Shown here piece after piece: positions 18,350 to 26,504 of a stretch of DNA of 45,054 bases (the first letter of the stretch is position 1; every line of letters begins with the position of its first letter). Below the pieces are notes generated by a model. The model made no database searches, was not told where the DNA came from, and worked only from the letters and a program-made list of their open reading frames with translations. Source of the DNA: Deltaproteobacteria bacterium (GTDB taxonomy: Bacteria; Myxococcota_A; Polyangia; JAAYKL01); NCBI GenBank assembly GCA_016936575.1, contig JAFGXQ010000221.1, positions 1 to 45,054 of the forward strand, in the 5' to 3' direction. The position numbers were made by a program, and so were the translations under genes.

Positions 18350-20584
18350 TTAAAGGATTCCCTGTCGTTTTCTCAGCCACCAATCAAGCATAAGTAAACC
18401 CAATAAAACCGCAAGGGTAAGCGGGTGCGACCACAATGCATAATCTTTTCGGGATAAGATTTTTTGGCGGGGGCCGGCATTCAATTTCAGTTTCTGCAGA
18501 CGGAACTCATTTTCGAAGAATTGACCATCTGAAATTTGGCTGATTTTTTTCAGCCGCTGTCCGTTGGCAGTCAGATGATTCATCTCGGCGTTTCGGTCCG
18601 CCACCAGAAAACTTTTTTCAATTTTGAGCTGCTGTTTTTTATTTGAAACGGTTATGCGGTGAGGACCGGTTCCGATGGGAACCCATTTCATCAGGTATTC
18701 GCCGATGTTGTTGGTTGACCCCAGAAAAATTTTTCTCTGAGTTTGCTCGGCGTTATCGGTCCAGGTGATTTTGATTTGCAGCGATTCTCCTGCTGCCGGA
18801 AGATAGTCGAGGCTTTTTACGGTGGTTCGAAATTGAACGGCACCGCCCGACGACGGGAGATTGGAGATGTCAAGGGATATCCGTGACATCTCAGGTGACT
18901 GGGTCAGCCAGCGAATCGTCTGTTTCCAGAACTGATTATAGTAAGCGGACGGCGCTCCCGAGAGCGCGGCAGGAAACCCCCAATGCCACATGCTGTCGGT
19001 GGCAATCACCATTACTCGACCATTTTTGGCTTCCGATACTGACAGGAGCGGTGCGGCGCCGTCTTCAATTTGCAGTCCGTTGTGAATGAGCAGCGGCAGA
19101 CCGTTGTCGCGAACTTGTTTCACTTTCGCGATGCCCGCCAGCCGGGGCAGGGAGCGGAGCAGTTCTTCGGCAGACGCATCGTGGGATTCCTGGTAGAATA
19201 ATGGATGGCGCTTGCCGGCGTCAGTGAGCGTCGGAGTGAACGGAATATCAGAAATCAATTTATTGCTTGGAAGATTGGCCTTTAAGAAGGTGACGGGCAA
19301 CAGGTCCGCCAATGGAGAGTTGGCGACCGTCGGAGCGGTGAGTCCGACCGGACCGCCCATGAGAATCAGCGCGCCGCCGTCGGTGACATAGTTCGCGATT
19401 TGACTCAGATACTGATCCACACCGACTGCGGCCGGGTCGAAGTCTTGAAAAATGATAACATCGAATTCCCGTAAGTGATCCATAAACAGCTGTTCTGTCG
19501 GAAACGGAATCAGTGACAGCCCCGCGGTGCTTTGGGTGGTAGATTGATATGTGTTGCGCAACAGGTAAAATGACACCAGATCAATTTGAGGCCAATCTTT
19601 GAGCACATCACGCAGAAATCGTTGGTCCCAGGTGGGCGCGCCGCTCAGGTGCAGTACTCGATATTTGTCGCGCACCACATTGAGGGCCGCGTGACGCGTG
19701 TTGTTATAAATGTACTGATCTCCGGGAAGCGCCGGGATGCTTGCCGTATAAATGTGGGTGCCCGGTTGTCTGGGAACCACATTGAACGTCAGCCTACCGT
19801 GCCCGTCAATCAGGTCTGCGGGTTTCTGCTGCAGCAGCTTGCCGTCCTTGAAAAGACTGACGTCCACGCGGGTCACTGCCAGCCCGTGATTTTCGAGAAC
19901 CACGTCCAGCGGGTTGGGTTTACGGGAGAATGCGAATTCATCGACCAGAATGTCTTTGATGAGAACATCCTTTCGGCGACTGTCCTCACCGATGAAAACC
20001 GTATTGACGGGGAGGTGAAGTTCTTTGGCCGCGGCTTCCAGATGTCTGCCGGTATCTGCACCGTCGCTCAGCAGCACCACGCCGGCGAACGGGGTTTCCG
20101 GTTGCATGCGGTTGATGGTTTTCAGTGCTTCTTCCAGATATGTGCCGCCGGTTTCGTGCGAATGAATGGTTATGTCACTTAGTTTTGCGTGGGCCTGAGC
20201 CGATTCGGCAATCGAGAAGTAGTAGGGGGTGATACCGGCAGAAGATGGTTGTTCGTTGAGAGCGGATTGCGCACGGTTGACGGCCTCCGTGAGCCGCGGT
20301 GAGTCTTCGGGAAACGCCATGGATCCTGAGGCATCGAATACAATCGCCAACGGTGCCGGCTGAGGCTCCGTGTGAGTGACAATCAGGCTCGGCTGCATCA
20401 CCAGGTACACGCCGAACAGCATGCTGATGAGTCGCAGCGTGACCAGCGATATTCTTCGCACGTGAGGGGTGGCCGGATCGATTGAAAGATACGTCCATAT
20501 GACCATGCCCAAAGTGCCCGCGAGAAGGAGCAGAATCAGCGGATTGGTCGGCTGAAGAATGGTACTGATTTGCCAGTTTTCCAT
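18350..20584 (-). CDS. Membrane protein with VWA and glutamine-amidotransferase-like domains
   Basis: The 744-residue product has two N-terminal membrane helices (about 14-32 and 46-64). A von Willebrand A domain begins near 78 with a complete MIDAS start, DASGS (Asp84, Ser86, Ser88), and LLSDGADTG further on. A class I glutamine-amidotransferase-like fold lies around 300-450 (IIFQDFDP, GGALILMGGP), followed by a beta-rich region and a C-terminal membrane helix near 716-735. This layout is known from large VWA proteins encoded with MoxR ATPase, DUF58, BatA and DUF4159 genes. The ATG at 20584 lies one base after the DUF4159 stop, so the two are coupled. No MoxR or BatA gene is in the window. 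Function is unknown; envelope-linked assembly is a guess. Confidence 0.88.
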   Translation of the reverse strand: MENWQISTILQPTNPLILLLLAGTLGMVIWTYLSIDPATPHVRRISLVTLRLISMLFGVYLVMQPSLIVTHTEPQPAPLAIVFDASGSMAFPEDSPRLTEAVNRAQSALNEQPSSAGITPYYFSIAESAQAHAKLSDITIHSHETGGTYLEEALKTINRMQPETPFAGVVLLSDGADTGRHLEAAAKELHLPVNTVFIGEDSRRKDVLIKDILVDEFAFSRKPNPLDVVLENHGLAVTRVDVSLFKDGKLLQQKPADLIDGHGRLTFNVVPRQPGTHIYTASIPALPGDQYIYNNTRHAALNVVRDKYRVLHLSGAPTWDQRFLRDVLKDWPQIDLVSFYLLRNTYQSTTQSTAGLSLIPFPTEQLFMDHLREFDVIIFQDFDPAAVGVDQYLSQIANYVTDGGALILMGGPVGLTAPTVANSPLADLLPVTFLKANLPSNKLISDIPFTPTLTDAGKRHPLFYQESHDASAEELLRSLPRLAGIAKVKQVRDNGLPLLIHNGLQIEDGAAPLLSVSEAKNGRVMVIATDSMWHWGFPAALSGAPSAYYNQFWKQTIRWLTQSPEMSRISLDISNLPSSGGAVQFRTTVKSLDYLPAAGESLQIKITWTDNAEQTQRKIFLGSTNNIGEYLMKWVPIGTGPHRITVSNKKQQLKIEKSFLVADRNAEMNHLTANGQRLKKISQISDGQFFENEFRLQKLKLNAGPRQKILSRKDYALWSHPLTLAVLLGLLMLDWWLRKRQGIL

Positions 20585-20585
20585 G

Positions 20586-21389
20586 CTACCGCCTTTTTTC
20601 CTGGTCGACGGCAAACCGTTTGTGCGGCATTTCGTCCTTATAATCTCCGCAAAGGGCGTACATGACCAGGTTGATTCCCAGACGCAACGCGTTCTCCCGT
20701 TGTCGCGCACCGCCGGAGACTTCGAATTCCCAGTTTCCCAGATTGTCCTTGGCCCAGGCGCCGCCCATGTCGTGATCGCCCCGAATGACGGCGATGCGAT
20801 TTCCGATGGCGTATCCGGTGAGCCCCTGGGAGCCTTTTCGTTTTCCGACCGCGCTGTTCAAATCATAAAAGGCGCGGAATATCACATGTCCTGGAAGCAA
20901 CTTTTCAGGTGTTTGATCGGGCAGAACAGATTTCAGAAGCTGATTCACGCTTTTTTCAAACCCCTTGCTGTCGCCGTCCGGAGTGTAGGCGGGGTCGATT
21001 ATCAATGTTCCACCGAACTTCAGGTAGCGACGCAACAATTCAACGGCGCTTTCCGCAAACGGGGCAAAGCCGCGATCGCCTGCCATGTACAGAAGCGGGC
21101 TGGTTGCCAGTTTGGACAGTATCGGACGGGAGGATGAGGGTTCTAATATCGAATCAATGGCTGTGCGTTTCTGCAGTTCAAAAGCCAGTCTTCGCAACGC
21201 GGTGGGGCGGGGTTGCCAGTTGCCTCCCGAATAGATGAGCTGAACCAAATCGATTTGGGAGGCGGAACCGAGCGCATGGAGCAGGTCGCTTTTGCACAGC
21301 ACCCCCGCCGCGCCCAGTGCGGCGAGAAAAGATCTTCTGGATACGCCGCGATGATTTCGGCTATGATTGGCTTTCCATATATCTGACAT
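20586..21389 (-). CDS. Tat-exported DUF4159-domain protein
   Basis: The 267-residue product starts with a twin-arginine signal: SRRSFLAALGAAG, Arg18-Arg19, followed by a hydrophobic stretch. The mature part fits DUF4159: an early LIYSGGNWQPRPTALRRL segment, LLYMAGDRGFAPF, and LRRYLKFGGTLIIDPAY. DUF4159 has a flavodoxin or amidotransferase-like alpha/beta shape and no assigned activity. It is typically found next to large VWA membrane proteins, as here with a one-base gap. No strong ribosome site is visible. It is divergent from the EEP gene with only 30 bases between starts. Confidence 0.87.
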   Translation of the reverse strand: MSDIWKANHSRNHRGVSRRSFLAALGAAGVLCKSDLLHALGSASQIDLVQLIYSGGNWQPRPTALRRLAFELQKRTAIDSILEPSSSRPILSKLATSPLLYMAGDRGFAPFAESAVELLRRYLKFGGTLIIDPAYTPDGDSKGFEKSVNQLLKSVLPDQTPEKLLPGHVIFRAFYDLNSAVGKRKGSQGLTGYAIGNRIAVIRGDHDMGGAWAKDNLGNWEFEVSGGARQRENALRLGINLVMYALCGDYKDEMPHKRFAVDQEKRR

Positions 21390-21419
21390 TTGGCTTCTCG
21401 TTTACAGAAGGGTTTATAA

Positions 21420-22535
21420 ATGCATTTTCAGTTTTTCACAATTGTTTCGGTGGGCGGAAACAAGAATGCCGTCCATGCCGGTACAATACGAATCGTTGGT
21501 TTTTGTCTCTTCGCATTCCATACGGCCTGGAGTTTTTCGTGTTCCGGTACGGAACCGGTGACGTCTGATGTGACAACTTCGGTGAACACCCCGAAAGAGA
21601 CGGGGAATACAAAAGATTCGTTTAGCGTGATGTCATTCAACGTGTTGCATCCCAATCGGAAAGACGATGAAGCGGGCAGGGGGTGGGATGTGCGCAGAGA
21701 TTTGGTGGTGAAACAGATTTCGGCGTACCGACCGGATATTCTGCTGCTGCAGGAAGTGGTTTCGAGTGACGCCGAGCATACCGCGGAGTGGCTGCGGGAG
21801 CGATTGGCGAAAGAACATTCGAACATCCGGTACGCAGTGGTTGCAGGGGCTGGCGATGAACCCAAGGATATTCTGGTCAATACTCGCGTGTTCGAAGTGG
21901 TGTTTCCCAAAAAAATGGCAGGCGCAGAAGCGTATGATGTATACGGCGAAGGCGTCCTGCAGACAGCCGGCAATCCGCATTCGATGCTCAATTCCTTTTA
22001 TCTGCCGCCGGATCCGGCAACAATATGTTCATCCGAAGTGAACCGTTCCGAACCGATGTCAAATCGAAAGAACGCCTCATTCGCCTTGTTGCGTCATCGG
22101 ACAACACAACAGGAGCTGGTGGTGGCCAATGTGCATCTTTTGTGGCAATTCGATTGGAAACAGGCTGCTCCCATCGACAATGACCTTCGCGTAGCTCAGC
22201 TCAAATGTGTGAGCGATGTGCTGCATCGACGTTTTGGAAAGACCCCCAAATTAATCGGCGGCGATTTCAACAGCGAACTGGGCAGTCCCGAGATTTCGCA
22301 ACTTCAGAGTGGGTTCGGTGATCCGGACGCGGCGTTTGTATCAACCCATTTCGTCACAGATAGTCCGGATGGAACCTGGACCGGATTCTGTGAAGAATGC
22401 CGGCCCACGCGCAGAATTGACCACATTTTCGTGCAACACATAAAGATTGTAGAACCCAGCCGAGCACTCCATCAGCGCTTCAACGGCACCTGGCCCTCCG
22501 ACCACTGTCCGATACTCGGGCGATTCGCGCTATAA
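21420..22535 (+). CDS. Secreted endonuclease/exonuclease/phosphatase family protein
   Basis: The 371-residue product belongs to the EEP superfamily (DNase I, sphingomyelinase, inositol phosphatases), which cleaves phosphoester bonds with a metal. The motifs are complete: MSFNVLH (Asn74), DILLLQEV (metal-binding Glu112), IGGDFNSE, RRIDHIF and the final WPSDHCPI. A hydrophobic segment at about 22-40 ends with a Cys (residue 41), so it may be a lipoprotein, though the lipobox is not canonical. GAAGGG lies seven bases before the ATG at 21420. The substrate (DNA, phospholipid or sugar phosphate) cannot be decided. It stands between a divergent gene and an unrelated operon. Confidence 0.9.
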   Translation: MHFQFFTIVSVGGNKNAVHAGTIRIVGFCLFAFHTAWSFSCSGTEPVTSDVTTSVNTPKETGNTKDSFSVMSFNVLHPNRKDDEAGRGWDVRRDLVVKQISAYRPDILLLQEVVSSDAEHTAEWLRERLAKEHSNIRYAVVAGAGDEPKDILVNTRVFEVVFPKKMAGAEAYDVYGEGVLQTAGNPHSMLNSFYLPPDPATICSSEVNRSEPMSNRKNASFALLRHRTTQQELVVANVHLLWQFDWKQAAPIDNDLRVAQLKCVSDVLHRRFGKTPKLIGGDFNSELGSPEISQLQSGFGDPDAAFVSTHFVTDSPDGTWTGFCEECRPTRRIDHIFVQHIKIVEPSRALHQRFNGTWPSDHCPILGRFAL

Positions 22536-22644
22536 AATTGCAACGCAGATAAAGGCATTCCCAAATTTTGTGATTCAATGTATGAATGCGTGAGAAAGTG
22601 CTTACTTTATTACGCATATAGAATTTATTTCAGGAGAACTGGTA

Positions 22645-23271
22645 ATGATGAACAAACAAATCATTTCTTTCTTTTTTGTGGTGCTGGGCGTGTGGATGGT
22701 TTCTTTAACCGTCTTTGCGCAGGAGTCTTCCGGGCGGGACAAGTTTCAGCGGGATCACAAGTTTCAGGGGGTGGTAAATGTGGGAACCGGCACCGGGTGG
22801 TACATGGTGGCGCCGTACGAAAAGAATGATCCGGAAAAAGCCTGTGGCTACGATGAGAACAATGAGGCGGAGCCCGTGTGCACCGGTCGGTCCACCTGGT
22901 ATATGGATTTTCTGGGGGGATTCGGGGTGCGGCCCGGGCTGGAGTTGCTGTTCATGTATCGCCAGGGCGTGGAGACCGCCAGTCTAGGGAATCCGCAACT
23001 ACGGAGAATGGGGGGCGGATTCAAGTTCTACAAGCCCGCCGACACGTTGGTGAAGATGGGGTTCGGGGTTATTTTACTAGGGGACTTTTCAAAACGAACC
23101 GAAGGCTCCGAAGAAAATGGTGATTTTGTGATTCATATTCCCATTTCACTTCAGGTCGATGTGGTACGTTGGTTCGGGGTGTACGGGCAAATCGCCCCCA
23201 ACATTTCATTTGTTTCCGAATTTCGATTTGATATCAATTTCGGGTTCGGTATTCAGGGCCGTTTTCCGTAA
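22645..23271 (+). CDS. Putative outer-membrane beta-barrel protein
   Basis: The 208-residue product has a signal peptide, cleaved probably after FAQ or nearby (residue about 26). The rest alternates polar and hydrophobic or aromatic residues and is rich in Gly. It ends in a strand closing with Phe-Pro, as in small outer-membrane barrels. Two cysteines sit in an early loop. AGGAG lies about nine bases before the ATG. The stop is two bases before the CstA start, so the genes are co-transcribed. No named family is recognised; its role may be as a pore or structural protein. Confidence 0.75.
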   Translation: MMNKQIISFFFVVLGVWMVSLTVFAQESSGRDKFQRDHKFQGVVNVGTGTGWYMVAPYEKNDPEKACGYDENNEAEPVCTGRSTWYMDFLGGFGVRPGLELLFMYRQGVETASLGNPQLRRMGGGFKFYKPADTLVKMGFGVILLGDFSKRTEGSEENGDFVIHIPISLQVDVVRWFGVYGQIAPNISFVSEFRFDINFGFGIQGRFP

Positions 23272-23273
23272 AC

Positions 23274-24977
23274 ATGTTTGAGTTCAACAGCGCGTTTGTC
23301 GGAAGTTTCGCCATTGTCTGGTTGGTGGCGGCGTATTTTCTGTATGGTCGATTCATCGAAAAGCGGCTGATTCCGGCCGATGATGCAAAGAAAACCCCTG
23401 CACATCGACTCAATGACGGCGTCGATTTTTTACCGGCCAAACCGCTGGTGTTGTTCGGGCACCATTTCGCGTCCATTGCGGGCGCCGGTCCGATTATCGG
23501 TCCGGTCATGGCGGTAGCGTACTTCGGTTGGGGGGTATCCTTTGCGTGGATTTTGCTGGGTGTGGTGTTTGTGGGGGCGGTTCACGATTACACCACATTG
23601 ATGCTGTCGCTGCGTCACGATGGCGAAACCGTTCCTTCAATCACCGGTGGGCTGATGGGTAAGCCCGCCCGAACGCTTTTTATGGTGTTTGTGTGGATCA
23701 CGTTGATCTTTGTTATTGCGGTATTTCTGATTGCCGCCAAGAAAACCCTGATGAGTGACGCCCGGGTGGTGATTCCGGCTTTCGGAATGATTCCGCTTGC
23801 CATGGGGTTCGGCTGGCTCACCAATCGCATGAAAATGGCCCTTGCAGCCGCCACGGGAATTGCGTTGTCGGCGCTGTTGGGATTATTTGCGCTCGGAATG
23901 CAGTTTCCGTTGTTCCTTCATGCACCCAGTGCGGCAGAAACCGCGGCTTTTTCTTCGGTGCACCCTATTGTGTTGCTTCAGTTGAGCGAAGCGACCGCAT
24001 CTCAGGTGTGGATTCTCATCCTCATGCTGTACGGCGCTGTGGCGGCGGTGTTACCGGTATGGCTGTTGCTGCAGCCCCGTGACTATATTGGGTACTGGAT
24101 TCTGGCCTTCGGAATGGCGGCCGGTATCGTGGGAATGCTGTGGATGCACAAGCCGATCACATCACCTTTGTTCATTTCGGGAATAACCGAAAAGGGGCCC
24201 TTGTGGCCGATGTTGTTTATTATGGTCGCCTGCGGTGCGGTGTCGGGGTTCCATTCCCTGGTGTCGTCGGGAACCACTTCGAAGCAGCTCGATAAAGAAA
24301 GCCACGGCCTTCCTGTGGTGTTCGGCGCCATGCTTACCGAGGGCGCCCTGGCGGTACTTGCGCTGCTGGCCGTATCTGCGGGTATTGTGTGGACGCAGAC
24401 CGGCGCGCCCGGTGAGATGACCGCGCAAATCGCGTCGAATCCGATCGGCGCTTTTGCCCGCGGCTTCGGTGCATTCACTGAAGTTTTTCTCGGCCCGTAC
24501 GGGGTGATATTCGGGGTGGTGATGATCAACGCGTTTGTGCTGACCACCCTCGATACATCGGTGCGACTGTCCCGATTCATCACTGCGGAGCTGGCCGGTC
24601 CCCGCTTGCCGGTGCTGCAGAATCGGTTTGTGGCCACCCTGGTGGTGAGCGGCGCGGCACTGGGACTGGCGCTGACAGGGAATGTATCTACCCTGTGGCG
24701 GATGTTCGGGGCGTCCAATCAGTTGGTGGCGTCACTCGCGATGATTGTGGTCTCGGTGTACCTGATGAAAATCAAAAAGCCGATTGGGTACACGCTGATT
24801 CCGGCGCTGTTCATGCTGGTAACCACCTGCGGTGCGTTGATTTGGCAGTTCAACGGTTTCGTCACTCAGGAGGGCACCGGTCATACCACACTGGCGGTTG
24901 CGGCCATCGTGCTGCTGCTGCTCGCCCTGTATGTCGGTGCGCGTGGGGTGTATATCGTTGCGCGTCGAAAACCATGA
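23274..24977 (+). CDS. CstA-family carbon starvation / peptide or pyruvate transporter
   Basis: The 567-residue polytopic protein has the CstA signature GHHFASIAGAGPIIGP (62-77), the HDYTTLMLSLRHDG segment and later INAFVLTTLDTSVRLSRF. It probably has 14 or more membrane helices. CstA and its relative BtsT import pyruvate or peptides during nutrient stress. It is shorter than the E. coli protein (about 700) but near the size of the compact forms in other bacteria. Its start is two bases after the outer-membrane protein stop and lacks a strong ribosome site, so coupling is likely. Substrate is not decidable from sequence. Confidence 0.92.
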   Translation: MFEFNSAFVGSFAIVWLVAAYFLYGRFIEKRLIPADDAKKTPAHRLNDGVDFLPAKPLVLFGHHFASIAGAGPIIGPVMAVAYFGWGVSFAWILLGVVFVGAVHDYTTLMLSLRHDGETVPSITGGLMGKPARTLFMVFVWITLIFVIAVFLIAAKKTLMSDARVVIPAFGMIPLAMGFGWLTNRMKMALAAATGIALSALLGLFALGMQFPLFLHAPSAAETAAFSSVHPIVLLQLSEATASQVWILILMLYGAVAAVLPVWLLLQPRDYIGYWILAFGMAAGIVGMLWMHKPITSPLFISGITEKGPLWPMLFIMVACGAVSGFHSLVSSGTTSKQLDKESHGLPVVFGAMLTEGALAVLALLAVSAGIVWTQTGAPGEMTAQIASNPIGAFARGFGAFTEVFLGPYGVIFGVVMINAFVLTTLDTSVRLSRFITAELAGPRLPVLQNRFVATLVVSGAALGLALTGNVSTLWRMFGASNQLVASLAMIVVSVYLMKIKKPIGYTLIPALFMLVTTCGALIWQFNGFVTQEGTGHTTLAVAAIVLLLLALYVGARGVYIVARRKP

Positions 24978-24994
24978 TCAAGGGGATTGTGTAT

Positions 24995-25023
24995 TTGACT
25001 CGGTTTTGAAAAGTGAATACTCT
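24995..25023 (+). promoter_or_regulatory. Possible promoter of the DUF6922/AbiEii pair
   Basis: TTGACT (24995-25000) and TACTCT (25018-25023) are 17 bases apart. The -10 match is poor. If used, transcription would begin at or next to the ATG at 25030, giving a leaderless message; no ribosome site precedes that ATG. Confidence 0.3.
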
Positions 25024-25029
25024 CTAAAC

Positions 25030-25281
25030 ATGACGATTGACGCAACTAAATTGTCTCCGCTTTTATTCTGGGATGTGGCTCAATCATCTGTTTCCTGGAC
25101 GAAACATCGGAGATGGTTGATGCAACGCGTACTGGAGCGGGGTACCTGGGATGATTGGCTTCACATTGCTGAAGGCGTTGATGTGTCGGAGTTACGGGAG
25201 TTGGCACCGCTGTTAAAACTCGCCCCACGCGAGCGGAATTTCCTCCGCAATTGGATTGAATGTCGTGAACATGAAAATTAA
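25030..25281 (+). CDS. DUF6922-like small protein (putative antitoxin)
   Basis: The 83-residue product begins near 'LSPLLFWDVAQ', contains KHRRWLMQRVLERG and continues with WDDWLHI. This pattern is typical of DUF6922 proteins, which occur directly before AbiEii/AbiGii-type nucleotidyltransferases. The domain is probably a small helical DNA-binding or antitoxin-like fold. The ATG at 25030 begins exactly at the family start; a longer frame would overlap cstA. Its end overlaps the nucleotidyltransferase start by 11 bases, so the pair is coupled. No ribosome site is visible. Antitoxin function is inferred from the genomic pair only. Confidence 0.8.
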   Translation: MTIDATKLSPLLFWDVAQSSVSWTKHRRWLMQRVLERGTWDDWLHIAEGVDVSELRELAPLLKLAPRERNFLRNWIECREHEN

Positions 25282-25885
25282 TGCGGTTTCTCCTCAGTTA
25301 TTTTTGATTCTCAGAGAACTCATGACCTTAGAAAATATGCAGTCCTTCGCCTTGGGCGGTGGAACGTCCCTTTCATTGCGGTTCGGACACAGACAATCCA
25401 TTGATCTTGATTTTTTTTCGACGGAAGCATTTCAGGTGGATGATGTACACAACGAAATCAGAAGAGCTTACAAAGACACGCATCTGATAAATCGGACAGA
25501 CGGCAGTTTATGCCTCGAGATTAAAAATGTTAAAATTGACATTTTATATCACCCGTATCCGATGCTCGCGAGCACGGATTCAATCGATTCAATTCGGCTT
25601 ATCGCTCTCGATGATTTGGCTGCAATGAAGATAAACGCTGTCACCAACCGGGGTTCAAAGAAAGATTTTTCAGATCTGTTGCTACTCCATGAAAGCGGAT
25701 TGTCACTTCAGCAGTCTTTGTCGCTATTTTGTGAAAAATATGGTGCGTCCGCGAAGTTCCTGGCGATTCGCAGTCTGCAGTATTTCGAAGACGCTGCGCT
25801 TGAACCTGATCCTCTGTATTTGAATGAATGGACGTGGGAGTATGTTGAAAAGCGTGTGCATGAAATCGGTATCCTGCTTAGATAA
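25271..25885 (+). CDS. AbiEii/AbiGii-type nucleotidyltransferase (putative toxin)
   Basis: The 204-residue product has the AbiEii motif GGTSLSLR...HRQSIDLDFF (30-49) with metal ligands Asp45 and Asp47, a third Asp in KIDILYH (Asp90), and the MKINAVTNRGSKKDFSDL block (119-136). All nucleotidyltransferase residues are present. AbiEii toxins transfer nucleotides to targets such as tRNA and act in type IV toxin-antitoxin and phage-abortive systems. I prefer the ATG at 25271; an in-frame TTG at 25256 is also possible. It overlaps the DUF6922 gene. Whether it is a toxin or a domesticated enzyme cannot be told here. Confidence 0.9.
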   Translation: MKINAVSPQLFLILRELMTLENMQSFALGGGTSLSLRFGHRQSIDLDFFSTEAFQVDDVHNEIRRAYKDTHLINRTDGSLCLEIKNVKIDILYHPYPMLASTDSIDSIRLIALDDLAAMKINAVTNRGSKKDFSDLLLLHESGLSLQQSLSLFCEKYGASAKFLAIRSLQYFEDAALEPDPLYLNEWTWEYVEKRVHEIGILLR

Positions 25886-25898
25886 AGGAATTATTACT

Positions 25899-26357
25899 TT
25901 AGAACGTTTTTACGAACGAGAGGCGTGCGGTTTTGGCGCGGGTAAAATCGGGCGCGCCGGCGTGGGGAAGGGGCGGTCCGTGATAGGGCCGTGAAAACCC
26001 GAGCAGCACGAATCCGGTAAGAAGGCTGGCGATACCGGTTCCGGCACCGACCAATGCAATTGTACCGAGAGGGCCGTACGCGTAGGTGCCCATTGATTCC
26101 ATGACGATGACTCCCGCCAGACACAGATGAGAGCCGACAATCAGCAAGATGTGTCCCGCCTTCTGCATGCGATTGTTTCTACGGATGAACGCTTCATCTT
26201 TTCCGACAAGTGTATTGCTGTGATAGCTGACATGTGGTTGTTTCGGGCCGGTCAGTGCAGGGCTGGGGTTCGGATTTGTTGAACGCTCCCTGGCCCATGT
26301 GATATGCGGGATACCCCCAAGTAAAACAACAAGTAACAGGATTCGGCATATATTCAT
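25899..26357 (-). CDS. Small membrane protein of unknown function
   Basis: The 152-residue product has an N-terminal signal peptide or anchor (about 4-22) ending near TWARE. A Pro/Asn-rich segment follows, then two close membrane helices (about 67-87 and 95-118) and a short tail. AGAAGGGA stands just upstream of the ATG at 26357, which fixes the start; a longer frame reaches 26441 without support. It converges with the nucleotidyltransferase gene with 13 bases between stops. No family is recognised. Confidence 0.7.
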   Translation of the reverse strand: MNICRILLLVVLLGGIPHITWARERSTNPNPSPALTGPKQPHVSYHSNTLVGKDEAFIRRNNRMQKAGHILLIVGSHLCLAGVIVMESMGTYAYGPLGTIALVGAGTGIASLLTGFVLLGFSRPYHGPPLPHAGAPDFTRAKTARLSFVKTF

Positions 26358-26462
26358 AAATAGTCCCTTCTGCAAAGTCACTGCGTCCGGCGTCATATTA
26401 TTTTCATAGCCAAAGTACATTCGCGTGCATATTTCGGACATCTTTATTTTTTATGCTACGAA

Positions 26463-26489
26463 AATTCGGTTCGCGCGAAGCGCCGTTTT
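26463..26489 (-). terminator. Possible terminator of the expansin gene
   Basis: A short GC-rich palindrome (four-base arms, three-base loop, centre near 26478) is flanked by A-rich and T-rich tails on both strands. It lies just after the expansin stop on the minus strand. The stem is short, so this is only suggestive. Confidence 0.3.
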
Positions 26490-26504
26490 TCAGAGATAGA
26501 CTCC

